From NCBI GenBank assembly GCA_013115145.1, contig JAAPAO010000046.1, positions 1-64,000 of the forward strand: a stretch of 64,000 nucleotides of DNA, in the 5' to 3' direction. Under the pieces are notes generated by a model. It had not been told where the DNA came from. It searched no databases and saw only the letters and a program-made list of their open reading frames with translations. This DNA comes from Perkinsus chesapeaki. Its lineage: Eukaryota > Perkinsozoa > Perkinsida > Perkinsidae. Positions within the stretch are counted from its first letter, which is position 1. Every line of letters begins with the position of its first letter. The position numbers and the translations under genes were made by a program. Shown here in pieces: positions 10,470 through 21,446 of this stretch.

Positions 10470-12411
10470 CTAACCTCCGAGGGAAGGAGCCCGTAGGCTA
10501 TAAAAGTTTGAAGTCGATCCGAACTGCTGGTCAGGCAAGCTCCACAAAGGCGAGGGTTCGAATCCCACGTCGTACTCTTCTCCACCACTCTCCACTCCCA
10601 GTGGCGCATTCGACGGCACCGACCGTGTAATGTCAACCGAGGGCGCCCGGGACCGTTTGAGCATCCTGGTGACGGCCGGGAATGCCATCGGCACAACTTG
10701 CATCAGCTTGCAGCTGGGCTGACCGGGCTCTTCAACCCAAACGATAACCAGCCTGGTGGTGACCCGACAGCTCGCTGCGGAGAGATCAGCCGATAGATCG
10801 CCTTCTCTAACAGGAGCAAAGTCCAAAGCAGCGACCCGCAGGCCCTCCCTAGGGGCCGGAACCGTGCCTAGGAGATCGACGTTGGACGGCCCCTGCCCTT
10901 GTAGCACTTGAGAGAGCGGCGGCAATACCTCATAGACCTTCACTTCAGTCCCTCCGTCGCTGACCGCCAGCCTCTGGCCTGTTAGTGGGCACATAGCACT
11001 GAATCTGGCAGCTGGCATGTCACCAGTGAAGCTGTATACTTTTGGCATGGTTGGTGTCTGTCCGCCCAGCACCCATGACGCAGCGCCAACGCCCCATTTG
11101 CCCTCCCCCTCATCGAGGCGAGGCCAAATCAGTTCTGCCAGCTTAGAGCCGGAGGAAACATAAAGTCGCTCGGAATCTAGAGGCCAATGGAGCCTACCCA
11201 GACTTGGCTGTGCTTGGGCACGCACGACAGTACAGCACTCTCCCGTAGAGACGTCCCAGGTTCGAACCTCGCCGCTGGCATATCTAACTGCCAATAAATC
11301 CGAGCACGACGCCGCCGTGCACCAAGCTATAGAAGTGATCTCCGCTGTCCTCAAGCGTCTAAGCACCAGTGGCGTTGCTGCTGAGAGCCCGACAGTTGCC
11401 GATTCCCACACCAGCACCACATTAGAGTAGGCCACAGCCAGCATTTCACCGCTCTTCGGAGAGTACTCTAATGCGGACGGCTGGCACGGTAGGCTCCGAA
11501 TCGCCGTTATCTGCCAGTCCTCATGCGCCCCCGATAGGGAGGCGACAATGAAGCCCGACACGGTGCCCAGAGCGATGGTCAGCGGACATGGCGACGGAGC
11601 GAACGCCACGAAGTCCCCTGAAACAACCGACAGCTACCAACTACGGTGCTCGAGTTTGGTTACCTGTAACCTTTGGTGTCTTCTTCGGCAGAACCAAACT
11701 AAATACCATCTGCCGGCTCCTGTCCACCACAGTGATCTCTCCTTTAGGTGATACAATAACATTATAAGGCGCCGAGGGATGAGAGCTGCAGTGCCATTGC
11801 GGCGTGGATGCCCCCAGGGATATCTGCCGCAAAATGTTACCAACCAGAAGGCCCAGATAACCTTACTCGAGGGCCCCCCACAAACCAGGACGTCACAGCA
11901 AAGTCTGCAGATAGCTGATCCAGCGTGCTCCACGGCGCCAACAAATCATTGGCCAAAAACTACTTCGAGACATGTCAGCCGTGGAGCTAAGTCAGAGCCT
12001 CACCTCGCCCACTGCTCCCCAATGTCTAAGCCTTTCCAGCACCCCCGAGGCTTTACCAGACGTATTGCTGGCCGCCAATGTCGATGCGCTCAAAGATTTC
12101 AGTTGTCCACTGCCAATCTGATCAGCTGCAAGGGAGGTCAGCCATGCCTCAGAGCTGCAGCTGCTGGCCTGGCAATGGGGACTTCCAGTCAGCGCGGGGG
12201 TGGTTATAGTACCGCCACTGAATCTAAATCTTGCCGAATCCTGCCTTCGCCCTCGTAGCTCAGACGATCTTTGTTTTCGCCATTGGCATCTGAGGTACAC
12301 GGGGTTCAGGAGACTTCTATCATGCCTATGCAAAGCCGGGAAGTATTGATACACATCCACAAGGCAGTTGCTACCACCCAACAACAGACAGCGGACATGT
12401 ACGCCAGCCAT
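10470..12411 (-). CDS. WD40-repeat protein, aladin (AAAS)-like nucleoporin candidate
   Basis: The main exon (10470-11609) encodes about 380 residues of beta-propeller-like sequence. Repeats include SALEYSPKSGEMLAVAYSN-VVLVWES, ITSIAW...LLAVRYASGEVRTWDVSTGEC and RFSAMCPLTGQRLAVSDGGTEVKVYE. The order (VAYSNVVLVWE, EITSIAW, VRTWDVSTGEC, then a long C-terminal linker) follows aladin, a nuclear-pore WD40 protein, but the match is only moderate and another WD40 family is possible. An upstream exon (about 11641-11832) gives APYNVIVSPKGEITVVDRS, and a charged exon lies near 11992-12411. The N-terminal exon chain is not resolved. The gene ends about 165 bp upstream of MSH2 on the same strand. Confidence 0.5.
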
Positions 12412-13473
12412 ACTGTGACGAACAAATGCCTAATTCCGACGTCACTTAGACCAGTAATTAGACCGCTATTATATTATACCGTATATATCAATACAACAAA
12501 CAAAACGGTGAAATAGCGCCATCGCATCCGAGCATCATCATCAAGTTACCCAATGCCGTTCCCAAGCCTGTGTAGTTGCAGTTGTGTGTTGTCTACTACT
12601 TCCCAATGTTGCAGTCTAGATACCCACCGTGGTTACAAACAGCCGCAATAACAACAAGCCTAGCCCCGACTTGAACTATAGATAACCCTAGGGTACTTTA
12701 AATTTTGAGAGAAACTGCCAATCAGTCGCCCCCGAGTGCACACTGTCCTCCGCAAGCCCCCAACATAGTACCATCGGCATTATCCTCTCCGGCCGAGAGC
12801 GAGCTGCTTCCTCCTGTACTCTTCCGTCTAAACGTATTGGGGCTCAATGTTGGGGGAGTGGATGAAGCCCGCCTCCGACTGGTATTATTACGGTCAGATC
12901 GTATAGGGGAGAGTGAGGGTGAGGCCATCATGACCACAATCGTCACCAAGCCACTAACAAATGCTCCGCTCCATTGATCCACTAACACTCAAAGCCCCTC
13001 TGGCTGATAATTAACACATTCGTTTGCCGCCTATAGGGCGGTGAGTGGCATGGCAGTGGTTGTTGATGGTGGTGGTGGTGGTGCTCCATTGTACGACTAT
13101 TCACATATTAATATTACTAGTCAACTCCTATATGTTCGATGATGGTCGCCGTCTTACGGGAAACGATATATACTGTGCTGCATTATGGTCCAAGTGATGA
13201 AGCGATACACTCCCTAGTAGCCGCTCAGGCATATCTTCCTCTTGTTGTGATTCGACCTGACAGCATCACTTGCCCTCACCAAGTAATCGATTCCACTAAT
13301 GTCGGATGCTGGAATGCAACTTGGTAGTGAATAACACCCAGATTGCCCGTTAACCCCAGTATCGGCGAAACAGCCACATCGCCGCAATACGGTAGAGAGT
13401 TTGCCAAGGAATAGGTTAATATCAATTCGCCTTGCTCCAATAAGACCACTCGCTATCCCTAGTTTATCCTATT
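12412..13473. other. No confident gene; GGT microsatellite
   Basis: An 88-residue minus-strand frame at 12722-12988 has one hydrophobic stretch (GAFVSGLVTIVVMMASPSL) followed by a Ser/Arg/Thr-rich tail, but nothing supports it further. A (GGT)n run lies at about 13068-13083. The rest appears to be spacer downstream of the EDR2-like gene. Confidence 0.4.
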
Positions 13474-14737
13474 TTAATACTGGCCCCCCATTATTACCAG
13501 ATACCCCACATCCAGGACAACATCCTTAAATCTATCCTTTACTTGGGCAAGTGTGGTACGTGCCACCAGAGACCACTTACGAACATCGTAGTCGATCTCC
13601 ACATACCGATACGGCGCCGTACCTGCCACCCTCTCTACCCCGCCGCCACGGCATTCCCCCGTCCGGCCCTACCTTCCAGGATAGTAGCGCTCCCCGTTAT
13701 CAAAGCCGGCTTGCCGTTGTACTTCTGTATGATACCCATTGCGGGCAGGTTGTGGAGATGGGAAAGGTTCTGAACCCTACCGATGACTTTAAATGGGAGA
13801 ATTCGATCGGACACCCCTGAAAAGGAGCTTGGTACAGGCTAAGTGAGAAAATGCCACCACCTTTATCGAGCAGCTGGAGCCACAAACGGACCGATCCTGG
13901 AACGTCAGGATCGTTAGGCCGGGAGGACCTGTCGCACTAGTGTGGTGGAAACAAGAGACGGCCAGAGCTCACCAAGAGGCCATCTCCCGAGTGATCATGA
14001 AATATATAATAACGCTATAGCCGGGATCAGACTTAGGCGCCGCAAAGGGATTGAAGGATGGCCCTTCCCCAGGGACTTGGGCATTAACTACTAGTAGTGC
14101 TGGAGCTCGGCACTTCTCCGAGAACCTGCCCTATTCGAGTGATAGAGAGTGCCTCTGTGTTTTCCTACCATGGGGGGAGGGTCGGGAAGTTCATATGTTG
14201 AGCTACATCAGATAAAATACCATCCCCTTTGATAAGGTCAATTCCTATAGGCTCGTAGAGTGCCGGCAAACTAGGCTCCTTAGTGCCAGTTCGACCGTAG
14301 TCTGGTCCACTTCTAACGCTAAAGTGACAGGCGTTTCTGTGGGACCAAGATGTAGTGCCGAAAGGCATCTCTGCCAGGTGCATGGGGACAGAGCTGCCCA
14401 TATTGTGGGAAAAGGCATGGAGGGGGCTCGGTGCCGCAATCCATTCTCGAAGATCGGCTGGTTGATCGTTGGCTGTGACGTAAGATACCTCACTAGCATC
14501 CCGGGAGACTGGCGTGTCTAGGCCAGTGGACGTCCAATTGACCTCTCGGGAATCTTTCGTGGGTCGAGGATACGCCGCGACACTAACTGCCGAGTAGAAG
14601 GCCTGGGAGCATCTCCGAGAGCTGGATTGAGATGCCCCATCTCCCTCCCCGTAAGAGGTACTATTCCTCTTATCATACCGGTAGGATGGGCAGACGGTTA
14701 CCTTCTGGCAAAGGCCACACCATCCACATGAGGCCAT
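13474..14737 (-). CDS. EDR2 C-terminal domain (DUF1336) protein
   Basis: DUF1336/EDR2_C proteins are membrane- or lipid-associated regulators found in plants and many protists; their biochemical role is not settled. Exon 1 (about 14165-14737) starts MASCGWCGLCQK and ends with ALYEPIGIDLIKGDGILSDV, aligned to the family segment P-L-L-K-L-V-G-V-D-W-F-K-S-D. Next comes ALLVVNAQVPGEGPSFN...GYSVIIYFM (about 13985-14100), the conserved VVNLQIPGP...YNLVFYF block. LWLQLLDKG joins by a 44-nt intron to VSDRILPFKVIGRVQNL, followed by NGKPALITG and finally YVEIDYDV...SLVARTTLAQVKDRF, the end of the domain. The stop is at 13474-13476. No PH or START domain is seen upstream. The gene is divergent from the RagA gene 211 bp away. 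Confidence 0.75.
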
Positions 14738-14947
14738 GGTAAGGTGAACTACATAGAACGATTAACTTCTCGGCTTATAGTAGATAAGTTATTATCCTCA
14801 CAACTGCACTGTCATGCGAATCGCTATAGGCAAACCGATTCAGCAGCAGCAGGCGGCGGCGGCTGCAAGAACGCACATTTCCGGGCGCGCGCTCTTTTCG
14901 AAGATTGATCGTCATCTTCGTGTTTGTGGTCGTTGAAGTCTCTAAAG

Positions 14948-16581
14948 ATGAACAATCTTAGCGGCAGCTCGAGTGGGAAGGATGAGACGGCTAAGGTATT
15001 GCTGATGGGTAGGGCTGGGGCAGGCAAGACCAGTATGAGGTCTATTATATTTGCTAATTATCTTGGTAAGAAGGGGAACTATCGCACTCTGAAGAATTAA
15101 GGGTATCTTCCTTTCAGCCCGAGAAACCACCAGACTGCATCCAACCAACCAGGTAGGGGTATCTTTAGGTCGACCTTGCACGTATCATTGAGCTCAGGTC
15201 GAACACAGTCACCTAAGATTCCTCGGCAATATGACCTTGTCCCTCTGGGATTGTGGTGGCCAGGACGTCTTCATGGAGAACTACTTTGAAAGCCAAAAGG
15301 ACCATATCTTCCGCAACGTATCCCTCTCCGCTACTCCAAGCCTCGTAGCCGGTATCTAGGTCCGTGTCATGATCTACGTTGTGGCATTGGCTGGTAATGA
15401 CCAGAGGGATGCTGAGCAGCAGAAGGAGATAACGTACTTTAAGAACTCTATGGAGTCCTTGAGGTCCCTATCGAAGAGCGCTCATGTGAGCTCAAGTGTG
15501 GGGGGGCTGGCGGCATTAGTATGCCAACCGAGGTTTACCATTAATATTTTATTCTGATATAGTATAACACTGCTGATATTACTTATTTTCATAACAGTAT
15601 ATCATTCACTTTATATTAATATGCTGTAATTAGTACGATATATATCGCATTGGCTAATAACAGCATTGAAGCCTGTCCACATGAAGAGCCTTGAATCGAG
15701 GGGTCTATGCTACTGCTGTTGCAGGTCTATGTTTTGCTGCATAAGTTCGACTTGGTACCAGAAAACGAACGAGAAGCTCGTTTTAAATAGTAGGGGGAAG
15801 AAGACGGTCGACCAGCCGAAGAGGACTATGCTGCCACTTAGTTACTCGGAGCTGCTGTCACCCTACTTTGCGGGAATGTCAACGCAGATTTCCCAGACGA
15901 GCATTTGGGATGAGACGCTCTATCGGTGAGGGAGGGTCCGTGTCGGGGGCATGAGGTATGGTAGCGGGTCAGGGCATGGTCACAGATAGCGCACTCGTTG
16001 ATACCTAATATGGATGAGCTTCAGAGGGAGCTGGCCAACTTTGCCAGTGCAGTGGAGGCAGATGAGGTGGGGGCACCTGGGGAGGGGGAGACCATGAGGC
16101 TGGGTCAGGTGGTACTGTTTGAGAAATCCACGTTCTTGGTGATTGCCAACCACACCACCAAGCAGATGGCCGACCCTCATAGGTTCGAAAAGATATCTAA
16201 TATAGTTAAACAGTTCAAGCTGAGTGTGAAGTAGGTTGAGTTCCGTTGATAGTAGGATGACCTCGCTTCTGGCTTTAGCAAGCACCATGCGGCCTTCAAC
16301 TCGCTGGACGTATCCAACTCCAACTTCCGTGCCATCATAGACCGCTTCACCCCCAATACCTTTGTAATGGTGGTCACGTCCGATCCTGACATTCGTAAGA
16401 TTCTTATCGCTTATCGGTTATTGACATTGAGGTCTCAGATCCAGCGGCCACGACTTGCAATATTAATGCGGCCCGAAGCCACTTCCTCGCGGTAGGCCGG
16501 GGGAGGAGGGATCTGTGTGGTGAGAGGTGTACGTGTGTTCAGTTGGCCGCCGAGGACAAAGGCATCGGTCTGCATCTGTAG
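14948..16581 (+). CDS. Rag GTPase, RagA/B (Gtr1) type
   Basis: RagA/Gtr1 pairs with RagC/Gtr2 on lysosomes or vacuoles and signals amino-acid supply to TORC1. Exon 1 begins [19 protein letters not shown] and carries the P-loop [19 protein letters not shown], typical of RagA. Later exons give [22 protein letters not shown] (split here for length), [12 protein letters not shown], then [58 protein letters not shown] and SDPDI...[15 protein letters not shown], all in the order of human RagA. The last exon ends at TAG 16579-16581. The 15560-15665 intron is strongly AT-rich. Several frames between 15660 and 15900 need an intron or two that I did not fix exactly. Confidence 0.9.
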
Positions 16582-16667
16582 CGCGGAGTATCTAACCGTT
16601 TCACTTTTGCATCCGTTGGAGATATCGAGTTTATTAATATCTGGTTAATAGTTAGGAAGTGACATTT

Positions 16668-18451
16668 ATGTTATCTGCGGATCGACGGGCGATTTACGCG
16701 TCTCGATTTCTGAGCCCACCTGGGTTCATGAAAAGGCTGAAGCAGAGAGGGAAGCCTCGGAACACTGGTGAGGCGGTAATGTGGTCGACACTAGGGCATG
16801 GGCCGACGCTGTAGGGCCGTTTGAGAATCCGGTTAGACGGTTCGTGAGGCTAAGGGAGAAGGCTAGGGAGTTTTCGAGACTGCCGCCCCCGAGGCGGATA
16901 CCGTTGGCCAAGGCTCCTCGATACCGGCCACTGATGTTGAAGGAGGTGGAGGGTGTGCCGCAGGTGGGAACGGGGGAGAGCTGAGGCACTAGAGGGGAGG
17001 TGACAGGTATCCCCTCTGGCGCTGGAGAAGCGGCTGGAGTTCCTGCTGTCCAAGGGGGCTGTGCAACAGCAACTGGCCGAGCCTTTGAGGTGATGCTGCG
17101 TGGGGGATGAGTCGTGGAGGATAGGCTTTGGTGCAGGATAGGGTACACACCGTACGTGGTGGAACGGCTGGCTTGGGAGAGACAGATGAGAGATTTGCGG
17201 AAGATATATCGGGCGCAGTAGGGCAGGGAGGGAGCTGGATTGGGATACGACCGTTTCAGATATTTACAGAAGCTGGATGAGGTTACCCGAGAGGAGCAGC
17301 AGCGCGAGATTGCGCTTTATAGGGCGGAGAAAAAGGAACGGTGGGAGAAGCGGCAGGCTAGGATACAAGCTATAAGTGAGCTGGGCAGGCTAGAGTCGGG
17401 CAAAGGGGTATATTGGATTGACGTGGGATAGATTAAAGTCTATTATGATATAGTAAGCTGGTAGGAATGTGGGGAGCCCTTATAGTCTCATGCATACGGA
17501 ACATGGATCTAGGATACGTATTGATTAACTGGCCTCAGTTTTTACTAGTTCCTCGAAAGTAGTTAGTAATATGTTGTGGAGGGTGTATTGCGTATGGATA
17601 AGGTATGGACCAGAAGAGGAGGGCAGTATTGAAGGACAGGCTGAGGATCGAGGCGAGAGTTAATGAGGCCATCGAGATGACCAGGCACTCTAAGATGAAA
17701 GTTAAGAGGATGTTATTCCTCCAAAAACTGCAGGACAGAGCTCGCTACATCACAGAGCAAAATCTGGACGCTAGGCTGCCGGATTCGGATCCGACAGATC
17801 CGCAGAGCAAGGTGGGAAGATGGCGGTGGAGTTGGGGTAGTGGGGCGTGGTTAGATGGCACCGCTGAGGGGAGATCCTGATGCTATCAAGAACGACCCGG
17901 AGGCAACAAGTCTGCTTAATAGGGATGTCAATACGGAGCTGCTGCTCCGGCAAATAGGAGGGGCGGCGGAGTTCCCGAGGAACCGGAATAGGCGAATACA
18001 TCCGACTGCCAATGTGTTCCGAGAGGCACTGGAACAATCTTATGATATATTACCTGAGGATGATGATCTGGAGGGGGGTGATGAGGATGAGGAGGTAGTA
18101 ATTGAGGGGAGAGAGAATCTTAGGTTGATGCTAGGAGGATACTCTGGGGTTAACCAGAGCGCTGTCTAGCCAGCAGCGAGCGGACTTGTATTATGGTAAT
18201 CTGACGGGAGAGGAGAAGTTGGAGATAATTGAGAACAAGATAACCATGCTGCAAGAGAAGCAAAGAAGGGAGGAGGAGGCCAAAGGTGAGGTGTAGGGAG
18301 GCTCGATGTGTCGCCTGCCCTCCTCTCAGGAAGCGCTGACATCCTTACCACTAAGATGCTTGATCTGCTAACAGCCGCCAAGGTGGCCTATCTGGAGGCT
18401 CAGACTGTCAACGAGATGAAGAGGGGGATAGAGAGGGATGACGTGGAGTGA
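16668..18451 (+). CDS. Hypothetical basic, charged multi-exon protein
   Basis: I do not recognise this family. Exon 1 starts MLSADRRAIYASRFLSPPGF, a short Arg-rich N-terminus that could be an organelle-targeting sequence. Later exons give PVRRFVRLREKAREFSRL, YTPYVVERLAWERQMRDL, EEQQREIALYRAEKKERWEK, RRAVLKDRLRIEARVNEAI, an acidic patch (LPEDDDLEGGDEDEEVVIE), then QQRADLYYGNLTGEEKLEII and a C-terminal exon ending at TGA 18449-18451. The Arg/Lys/Glu-rich helical nature suits a ribosome-associated or mitoribosomal protein, but that is only a guess. Same strand as RagA, 86 bp downstream of it. Confidence 0.6.
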
Positions 18452-18571
18452 TGGTGGCATGCTTGGTGATGTGATTCGTTTCTGATATTTATTTCGGCCC
18501 TTTCTGAAGCGCATGAGTTGTGGCGAGTCGGTAGAGGTGCTAACGTTAATAGGTTTATTATATCAACAACA

Positions 18572-20124
18572 ATGGCTACCTCTTCTATAGCCGGCTCGTT
18601 GCATCATCATCCTCCTTCGCCTCCGATACAGTCTTATCGCCAGCGAGGAGTCTGCGAGCAGGCTATAGTAAGTTCGCTGTAGGGTTCTGGAATCACTCTC
18701 AGTCCTCCTCCTCCATCAATTTCCCACTATATAAGTTGCAAACTCCACTAGGAATTTTTGGATTTGTCGGGGGGCTCTAAGCGTCAACGAAATGCTAGAT
18801 TCGTTGGAGAGACGATTGGGTTCGAAATGATAAATGAGGAAATATGTTGGTCTACATCCCTTAGACACTCGGAGGAAGGTCTAAGGGATGTAGCGTAGCC
18901 TTCAATTCCCTAGATAAAATATTACCTATATTCAATAGGCGTGTCTATCAGGTATCGGCCGTGATCTCCGATGGAGTCAATACTGCCACAGTAGGACCGC
19001 TGTCGTTCGATATGGCCCTGCTTGAGAGCATAAAGATTAATAACACTATTATAAATATAAGTAGGGCTCGCTTGCCTTTTGGATCTGCTACGGGTCATCA
19101 CCTTGCTAGGTCCACCATGTCAAGTAGTCTTGAAGAGAAGAGGCGATCCGTCAGGGGTCGAAGTTGATCCGGAGTTCGGCATTAAGATCGCTAGAGGTTA
19201 CCGCGTGGTGACTATAGACGTAGGCCCGTCCATGATTTCTAGTGGGAGGTGGCGAAGTCATGCCAGGTTTGCGATGCCTCATCGGACTTCTTTGACTCCC
19301 TTACCAATTTCTTCTGCCATGGCGCGTATTGTCGGTCACCGTCAGTCGGGAGGAGCAAGCTGGTTCGTCCGAGGGTTGTGAGGGCTCGAATTGATGATGA
19401 TATGTGCCAAGTGATTGATGATATGATAATGGGATTTGGCGAGGCGGTCAGCTGCGTCTACGACAGGTGAGGAGGGCTTCATACCGCTCCTAAAATTTTG
19501 TACAATATTTTTGGGGTCGCCCCTCTATTGGGCCTCGGCTTCATACCGCTCCTGCCGTTTTGTCTGATACTTTTGGAGTTACCCCCTGTTGGTCTTCCAA
19601 GTTGTTCCAATCTCAGTGTTGAGAAGTTTGTCGACATTATGCTCGGAGTTGATGAGACCAAGTCATCCTTGTCATGCTCTGTCCGCTCTACCGGCGGGGC
19701 GGTCGAGGCCACGGCAAGCACTAGTACTACCAGTAGCAGCAGCTCACAGACCTCAACCAGCGATATGATGATCGTCAGTAGCAAGGACTCTACCCCTACT
19801 TTGGCTGATGAGGAGGGCTGGGAGTTCCAGGAGGCATTTGATACGACTGAGTCCGAGTTCACAAGCATCGAGTGCGAGTCAAGCGATGACGATGATATGT
19901 CATTCGTGGGGACCCCAAGGACTGGGTTCTCTGACCAGGCAAGATCGGAAATCGACGAGGCTGTAGCCCGCGCTATCGGAGCCGGCTTGAGTGTCACTGA
20001 CGTTACTTTTGGAGGAAATGATGGGGAGAAGATCGAGGCCGTTGTGGTGGACTGTGACGTTGCCGATGGCTTCTGCCAGATCGAGTGTGATGAGTCTGAT
20101 GATGGCTCTTGGGTGGCTATTTAG
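18572..20124 (+). CDS. Hypothetical protein with Ser/Thr/Asp-rich C-terminal half
   Basis: Family not recognised. Exon 1 starts MATSSIAGSLHHHPPSPP and ends at donor GTAAGT (about 18668). Further frames give VNTATVGPLSFDMALLESIK, VVLKRRGDPSGVEVDPEFG and a Cys-bearing stretch (CQVCDASSDFFDSLTNFFC). The long last exon (19498-20124) is rich in Ser, Thr, Asp and Glu and ends QIECDESDDGSWVAI. A partial direct duplication (GCTTCATACCGCTCCT...) occurs at about 19478 and 19540. A 15-bp hairpin (18852-18893) lies in the long region after exon 1, probably in an intron. Exon structure in the middle is uncertain. Confidence 0.5.
18852..18893. repeat. Perfect 15-bp inverted repeat with 12-nt loop
   Basis: CTACATCCCTTAGAC (18852-18866) and GTCTAAGGGATGTAG (18879-18893) are exact reverse complements separated by 12 nt. 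It lies between recognisable exons of the surrounding plus-strand gene, so it is probably intronic. Confidence 0.9.
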
Positions 20125-20476
20125 TGAAGCTGCTGCTGCTGTAGGACCCTCTATCGAGGAGGGCTAGCTGGTCTAGGGTATTCCTGTTGTAGGAAGCGAT
20201 GATGTTGTCCATTATTAATGCTTGCCACAAGGGCTCTATTTTATAACGTTAATAGTGGCTTTGGAGTTTAGTTGTTCATGTAGCATTCAGGGGGACGGTG
20301 TGGTAGGCTGTCGAATAGGGCAATGGAACTGGGAGAGCTAGGACTCTGTGTGGATAGCCAGGTCGTGGCGTATGCCCAGTGCTGCAGCAACTGGAATCCA
20401 GACGATGCTGGATGAGGATGGAAGGGCTACGTGGCAGAGGCAGGCAGGCAGGCCCCGGGCAGTGTTGCACGTGGTG

Positions 20477-21180
20477 ATGGCAAGCGAGGGGCGAGAAGGG
20501 TTGGAGGAGAGGAGAAGGGTTATATCAGTTGATATGGATGGTACGATAGCTGATATAAGTAAAAGGCTTGAATATGCTGAGAGAAGGGCAGGTAGTGATA
20601 AAGGACCGAGGTAATAGATATTAATAATATTAATAAATAATATTATAGATTATATAATATATTATTAAATGGTGGATTATATAAAATGGATGAGCCGATA
20701 CCAATGGCTCGAGACTTCCTAATAAAGTGAGGGATACTTTATTATTAACTTTATTAATAATATATTATATTAGATATTCGGCATCAGGTGGTGATATTGT
20801 ATATTTATCTGGTCGTAGAGCAGGCACAGAAGGTCAATCAAATACATGGTTAAAAGAACATAACTTTCCTAATGGGAGGATAATACACCGAAGGACTGGT
20901 AAAATAACAGGGGGATGCCTTATATGGTATTATAATACTATCAGGACAAAACTCGCATGAATTGAAATACAATACCTTAATGAGCCTCAAAAAATCTCAT
21001 TACGTTGAAGCGCATGTAGGCAATTCCTGGAGGAGTGACGGTGGACCAGCGAAGGAGGCCCAGATACGTTTTGTGAAGGTGAAGCCGGGCGGCAGGCCAA
21101 GATGCTACCTGCTGGTATCTCAGGTCAGCACGGAACGCTGGCCGACTTTCGAAAGAATATTTACCAATTATTCTTCTTAG
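20477..21180 (+). CDS. HAD-superfamily phosphatase-like protein, copy 1 (altered active site)
   Basis: HAD enzymes use an Asp nucleophile to transfer or hydrolyse phosphate. Start ATG 20477 (MASEGREGLEERRR). Motif I is ISVDMDGTIADISKRLEYAE, motif II IVYLSGRRAGTEGQ. Motif III Lys lies in SHELKYNTLMSLKK. Motif IV, normally GD-x3-DD, reads GNSWRSDG, so the first Asp is Asn and one of the Asp pair is Ser. Introns of 39 and about 46 nt (20613-20651 and near 20727) are AT-rich and remove cleanly, giving RLYNILLNGGLYKMDEPIPM. Positions 20522-20932 are about 98% identical to 26152-26562, while the last exon differs strongly from copy 2. The gene could encode a catalytically weak paralogue. The substrate is unknown. 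Confidence 0.7.
20522..20932 (+). repeat. AT-rich duplicated block, copy 1 (pairs with 26152-26562)
   Basis: 411 bp with no length change against 26152-26562 and about nine substitutions. It covers the HAD motif I and motif II exons and both introns between them. Its base composition and codons (for example GTATATTTATCTGGTCGT) are far richer in AT than the neighbouring genes. Confidence 0.9.
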
Positions 21181-21446
21181 CCGGCTACTGAGACTTCGTT
21201 TTAGCCTCACCTTTCCTAAGAGAGCGTTGTTGAATGTAGAATGGCGAGCTATATAATAGGAGGGAGAGGAAGTACCTGTATTTATAGTGCTATAAACATC
21301 TCAGTGGGGACTTGTTCTAGTTAGAAGGCTACTTGAGGGAAATATTGTAGAGTATGGTGCCATATTATTAGCAGTGGACCGCTGTACAGAATTATTCGAC
21401 ATTGGCCTGTCACCCCGTTTGCCAAGTTGTTTCTATTGCCTCTATA

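Noticed and set aside
10535-10580. tRNA-like T-arm GGGTTCGAATCCC
   Set aside because: No acceptor or anticodon stem can be formed around it, and on the minus strand it is coding sequence (DVGFEPSP) of the aladin-like WD40 protein.
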